From Bacteroidales bacterium (GTDB taxonomy: Bacteria > Bacteroidota > Bacteroidia > Bacteroidales > UBA4181), in NCBI GenBank assembly GCA_031259205.1, contig JAIRLS010000081.1, positions 1 to 9,306 of the forward strand: 9,306 bases of DNA. Reading direction: 5' to 3'. Of this stretch, positions 6,639 through 9,306 are shown in pieces. The position numbers were made by a program, and so were the translations under genes. The notes beneath the pieces were generated by a model. That model did not search any database. It had not been told where the DNA came from and saw nothing but the letters and a program-made list of their open reading frames with translations. Every line of letters starts with the position of its first letter. Within the stretch, counting starts at the first letter, position 1.

Positions 6639-7343
6639 ATGATTTTTTATGCACCGGATATCAGCGAAAACCGCTACACGCTGGATAAAGACGAGTCGGC
6701 TCATGCTGTCAAGGCGTTGCGACTGAAAACCGGCGACAGCATTACGCTGACCGACGGGAAAGGAGGCTGGTACAGCGCCGTCATCACACATCCCCATCCC
6801 GAACGTTGCGAAGTGGAAGTGACCGGAAAACGCCGGGAATCCGAAAAACGCCCCTACCACCTGCACATAGGCATGGCGCCCACTAAAAACATCGACCGCT
6901 TCGAGTGGTTCGTCGAAAAATCGTCGGAAATAGGAATTGACGAAATCACTCCCCTCCTTTGCGAACATTCCGAACGGAAAAACATTCCGGCAGAACGAAT
7001 GAAACGAATTGCCATAGCCGCCATGAAACAGTCGGGAAAAGCCTGCCTTCCGAAAATAAATCCCGTGATTCCCATAGCGGAATGGCTCAACGCCTGCCGG
7101 AGCGGACAAAAACTGATCGCGTATTGCGGAGAAACCGAAAAAAAAAGCATCCGAACCGTCTGCCTGCCGGGGAAAAGCGTTGCCGTAGCGATAGGCCCGG
7201 AAGGCGATTTCTCCTGCAACGAAATACGTCAGGCGCTGTCGGCGGGATTTCAATGCGTCACGCTGGGAAAGAGCCGCCTGCGCACCGAAACCGCAGGCGT
7301 CGTAGCCTGCCACAGCGTATATTTTATCAATGAGGGCGAATAA
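6639..7343 (+). CDS. rsmE: 16S rRNA (uracil(1498)-N(3))-methyltransferase RsmE
   Basis: RsmE methylates N3 of U1498 in helix 44 of 16S rRNA, acting on the assembled 30S subunit with S-adenosylmethionine. The 234-residue protein has an N-terminal PUA-like domain with HAVKALRLKTGD (22-33) and LTDGKGG (37-43). Its SPOUT methyltransferase domain shows GMAPTKNIDRFEWFVEKSSE (78-97), the SAM-pocket loop AIGPEGDFS (184-192) and the knot motif LGKSRLRTETAG (209-220). I chose ATG 6639 because it gives the family N-terminus MIFYAPDI. A TTG at 6627, directly after the previous stop, is also in frame but would add four atypical residues. The gene lies 12 bp behind the envelope protein and is likely co-transcribed. 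It converges with mdh across a 629-bp gap. Confidence 0.95.
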   Translation: MIFYAPDISENRYTLDKDESAHAVKALRLKTGDSITLTDGKGGWYSAVITHPHPERCEVEVTGKRRESEKRPYHLHIGMAPTKNIDRFEWFVEKSSEIGIDEITPLLCEHSERKNIPAERMKRIAIAAMKQSGKACLPKINPVIPIAEWLNACRSGQKLIAYCGETEKKSIRTVCLPGKSVAVAIGPEGDFSCNEIRQALSAGFQCVTLGKSRLRTETAGVVACHSVYFINEGE

Positions 7344-7599
7344 AACCGGTAAAATAAATTCAGAACTCTCCGGCGCCCGTAGAACATTTATTTCCAACAC
7401 ATTTTCCTGAAAAGACCATGGATTTTTGCCTATCCTCCCCATACCCGTAAAAATAGAACGACCTTTTCCTGCTATGGGATGAATCCTTTCGTGAACGGGA
7501 CTGTCCCACTCCTGAAAAAGATGAGCCTGTTTCCCGTTTCATGCTTTCGTCCATGAACTGAAACGTTTCCGAAATCCGTTTTATGACTGAATCTTTTTT
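7344..7599. other. Non-coding stretch after rsmE with small palindromes only
   Basis: No convincing gene is seen on either strand. Small symmetric sites are GGGAC-T-GTCCC (7498-7508), a hairpin CGTTTCATG...CAT-gaact-GAAACG (7535-7565), and the perfect 10-bp palindrome GAAACGTTTC (7560-7569). None has a clean T-run, so no firm rsmE terminator can be named. The 64-codon minus-strand frame here has biased Ser/Gly/Arg content and no recognisable features. Confidence 0.4.
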
Positions 7600-7699
7600 G
7601 GTATTGTTAATTTAGTATAGAATAATAGAAATGAACTATTGACGATCCATCGTTTAATATCTAATTTAGAACGACAAGCAATACTAATTTAACAATACC
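7600..7699. repeat. 100-bp palindromic element with 19-bp terminal inverted repeats
   Basis: GGTATTGTTAATTTAGTAT (7600-7618) and its reverse complement at 7681-7699 match at 18 of 19 positions. A second inverted repeat, ACGAT-CC-ATCGT (7642-7653), sits almost exactly at the centre, and the AT-rich stretch between also pairs partly. The unit spans exactly 100 bp and contains no gene. T-rich sequence precedes it and an A-run follows. I find no flanking direct duplication of the kind a transposition target would leave. It resembles a miniature inverted-repeat or foldback element, or a large hairpin terminator. Confidence 0.75.
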
Positions 7700-7700
7700 T

Positions 7701-7880
7701 TGAAAAAAAAAGGAACGCCCCTTTTAGGAAAAAGGAACGCCCCTTTCGGAAAAAAAGGAACGCCCCTTTTGAAAAAAAAGGAGCGCTCCTTTCGGGAAAA
7801 AGGAACACTCCTCTCGGAAAAAGGAGCGCGCCTTTCGGGAAAAAGGAACGCGCCTTCGGGAAAAAGAAACAGATCTTTCG
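7701..7880. repeat. Array of eight degenerate, hairpin-forming units of about 22 bp
   Basis: The pattern is an A-run, GGAACGCCCC or a variant, a T-run, then CGG. The 10-bp cores start at 7712, 7734, 7757, 7780, 7802, 7823, 7845 and 7866, so spacings are 22, 23, 23, 22, 21, 22 and 21 bp. The first three cores are identical; the fourth, GGAGCGCTCC, is a perfect palindrome; the eighth has decayed. In each unit the A and G side can pair with the C and T side. The T-run of one unit can also pair with the A-run of the next (CCTTTcgggaaAAAGG). Both strands stay free of stops through the array, but this follows from the unit composition; it is not treated as coding. Confidence 0.85.
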
Positions 7881-7972
7881 GGTTTTTCAATTAAATTAAA
7901 AAACTCAGGCTTCTTCTACCGGCAGGACGTTGTGACGCATTTACGCTTCTTTACGTTCTGCGGGATGCGGTT

Positions 7973-8914
7973 TTACGCTAATTTCATGTCTTTCAGCACC
8001 TGATTCATATTTCGTACGGCGTCGGCGCTTTTATTGAACAAGGATTGTTCTTCGTCGTTCAGTTTATAATCGACGATTTTCTCCCATCCTGATTTTCCGA
8101 CTACCACCGGCACGCCGATACAGATGTCTTTTTGTCCGTATTCGCCGTCGAGAGCGACGCAACACGGCAGTATTTTTTTCTGGTCGCGGATGACGGCTTC
8201 CACCAAGTTTGCTCCGGCAGCGCCGGGAGCGTACCACGCGGAAGTGCCGAGCAGTTTGGTCAGGGTGGCGCCGCCGGTCATGGTGTCGGCAACGACTTTG
8301 TCCAACGCTTCGGCGCTCAGCAGTTCCGGCACCGGCACTCCTTTGCAGGCGGCGAAACGTTTGAGCGGAATCATGGTGGTATCGCCGTGGCCTCCGATTA
8401 CGGTACCTTCCACGTCGGTAACGGAAACGCCCAGCGCTTGGCTCAGGTAGTATTTGAAACGCGAGCTGTCCAACATTCCGCCCATTCCGAGGATGCGGTT
8501 TTTCGGCAATCGACCGGCTTTCAGCGTCAGGAAGGTCATGGTGTCCATCGGGTTGCTGATGACGATGATGACGGCTTGCGGCGAGTAGGTGAGAATATTG
8601 TCGGTTACTGTCTTTACAATACCGGCGTTTACGCCGATCAGTTCTTCCCTCGTCATGCCCGGTTTGCGGGGAATGCCCGAAGTGATCACCACGACATCCG
8701 AACCGGCTGTAGCGGCATAGTCATTCGTCACTCCGCTGATGCGCGTGTCAAATTCCAGCAAGGCGGCTGTCTGCATCATGTCCAGCGCTTTTCCTTCGGA
8801 TATGCCTTCTTTAATGTCCAGCAAAACCACTTCACTGGCTAATTCTTTTTGCGCCGTTACGTTGGCTACTGTTGCGCCTACATTGCCGGCGCCTACGATG
8901 GTTACTTTGCTCAT
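7973..8914 (-). CDS. mdh: Malate dehydrogenase (NAD-dependent, LDH-like type)
   Basis: Mdh interconverts malate and oxaloacetate with NAD in the cytoplasm; in fermentative Bacteroidales it serves the reductive branch towards fumarate and succinate. The 313-residue protein starts with the dinucleotide-binding loop VGAGNVGA (7-14), and Asp33 indicates NAD rather than NADP preference. GIPRKPGMTR (80-89) provides the substrate arginines Arg83 and Arg89; arginine rather than glutamine at 83 marks malate over lactate specificity. ISNPMD (119-124), the LDSSRF segment with Asp149 and Arg152, and the catalytic His176 in GGHGDTT complete the site. The start at 8914 gives MSKVTIVGAG; the frame runs 12 codons further upstream without family resemblance. 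A canonical promoter lies 34 bp upstream. No clear terminator follows directly, and transcripts would run into the hairpin array. Confidence 0.97.
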   Translation of the reverse strand: MSKVTIVGAGNVGATVANVTAQKELASEVVLLDIKEGISEGKALDMMQTAALLEFDTRISGVTNDYAATAGSDVVVITSGIPRKPGMTREELIGVNAGIVKTVTDNILTYSPQAVIIVISNPMDTMTFLTLKAGRLPKNRILGMGGMLDSSRFKYYLSQALGVSVTDVEGTVIGGHGDTTMIPLKRFAACKGVPVPELLSAEALDKVVADTMTGGATLTKLLGTSAWYAPGAAGANLVEAVIRDQKKILPCCVALDGEYGQKDICIGVPVVVGKSGWEKIVDYKLNDEEQSLFNKSADAVRNMNQVLKDMKLA

Positions 8915-8947
8915 AGATGAGATATTTTTCGATATTAAAACGCGAGG

Positions 8948-8978
8948 CAAAGGTAAAAACTATTCGTAACAATTCAAA
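8948..8978 (-). promoter_or_regulatory. Bacteroidota promoter for mdh
   Basis: On the minus strand, TTTG (8978-8975), a 19-nt spacer and TACCTTTG (8955-8948) match both consensus elements at the same spacing as the greA promoter. Transcription should start near 8941, with a leader of about 27 nt before the ATG at 8914. Confidence 0.75.
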
Positions 8979-9043
8979 AAGCATACGGATAAAAAAAACG
9001 AAAATAGTCCTGAAATCATGGAAAAAAACTCTTTCAGCGCCGG

Positions 9044-9067
9044 GAGATACGACATTTGATGTATCTC
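9044..9067 (-). terminator. Hairpin between the right-edge gene and mdh
   Basis: GAGATAC (9044-9050) pairs perfectly with GTATCTC (9061-9067) around a 10-nt loop. On the minus strand a T-run follows only about 15 nt later, so this is a poor intrinsic terminator. A separate perfect 12-bp palindrome, ATTTCCGGAAAT, lies at 9095-9106. Either could end transcription of the right-edge gene before the mdh promoter. Confidence 0.3.
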
Positions 9068-9141
9068 AATGCCTGTTGATGAATATATTAAGAAATTTCC
9101 GGAAATAAATGGTTTTCTCCTTGAGGAAAAATATTTTTGCC

Positions 9142-9306
9142 TTATTGTATTTCCGGATAAAAGGCGGAGAACAGGTCGTTCATCGACCGAACGCCGTTGT
9201 CCGGGAGTCGGGTATTTTCTTCCATCAGCAGGTTGAAATCAATCTCGTGCAGGGTTTGTGTTTCCGCAACAGCGCCGTTTTCTACTTTAAATGTGCGGAA
9301 GGGGTA
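9142..9306 (-). CDS. C-terminal end of an unidentified protein (5' end beyond the window)
   Basis: A minus-strand frame enters from the right edge and ends with TAA at 9144-9142, giving 54 residues. It includes FRTFKVENG, TLHEIDFNLLMEENT and a final FSAFYPEIQ. Composition and codon use look like genuine coding DNA. I do not recognise the family. It precedes mdh on the same strand with a 227-bp gap, and mdh has its own promoter. Confidence 0.65.
   Translation of the reverse strand, partial: YPFRTFKVENGAVAETQTLHEIDFNLLMEENTRLPDNGVRSMNDLFSAFYPEIQ

Noticed and set aside
6561..7442. A 293-codon minus-strand frame across rsmE.
   Set aside because: It is antisense to rsmE, whose plus-strand product has all SPOUT methyltransferase motifs; the antisense product has no recognisable features.
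7701..7880. CRISPR array.
   Set aside because: The units of about 22 bp are contiguous and degenerate, without unique spacers of constant length, and no cas gene is nearby.
7700..7894. Overlapping open frames on both strands across the hairpin array (64 and 68 codons, Lys/Arg-rich or Phe/Pro-rich).
   Set aside because: Both would begin at TTG, both arise from the repeat unit itself, and neither resembles a protein. The open frames follow from the lack of stop triplets in the unit.

Overview
The window reads as chromosomal DNA of a Bacteroidota bacterium, most likely of the order Bacteroidales. Three observations support this. Promoters match the Bacteroidota form TAnnTTTG, twice with an upstream TTTG exactly 19 nt away. 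Strong Shine-Dalgarno sequences are missing in front of the genes. The gene content is also typical: a greA-HIT pair, a Bacteroides-type malate dehydrogenase, and a large outer-membrane protein with carboxypeptidase-like regulatory domains. Genus cannot be settled from the sequence. I see no rRNA, tRNA, CRISPR array or intact insertion sequence.

Layout. The 3' end of an unidentified plus-strand gene (2-115) is followed by a leader with a promoter-like -7 element and a palindrome. Next come a trans-polyprenyl diphosphate synthase (318-1295) and, 44 bp later, a DeoR/GlpR-type repressor (1340-2104), probably in one transcript. Positions 2105-2591 hold no convincing gene. They contain two terminator-like hairpins and a foldback element of about 160 bp that runs up to the stop codon of the next gene. 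On the minus strand, greA (3483-3010) and a HIT-family protein (2984-2592) form an operon with a canonical promoter at 3666-3696 and a leader of about 175 nt. Reading the other way, a 921-residue cell-envelope protein (3861-6626) is followed after 12 nt by rsmE (6639-7343). mdh (8914-7973, minus) converges on rsmE, with its own canonical promoter at 8948-8978. The window closes with the C-terminal 54 residues of an unidentified minus-strand gene (9306-9142).

Most genes are housekeeping: isoprenoid chain synthesis (probably menaquinone side chain), transcript cleavage (GreA), 16S rRNA methylation (RsmE) and central carbon metabolism (Mdh). The accessory signal lies in two places. One is the composite envelope protein: signal peptide, OmpA-like segment, two recently duplicated regulatory domains, a DUF5686-like region and a presumed beta-barrel. 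The other is the non-coding DNA. The 629-bp gap between the converging rsmE and mdh holds a 100-bp palindromic element directly joined to eight degenerate units of about 22 bp, each able to form a hairpin. The gap behind the HIT gene holds the foldback element. These repeats are the least explained parts of the window.
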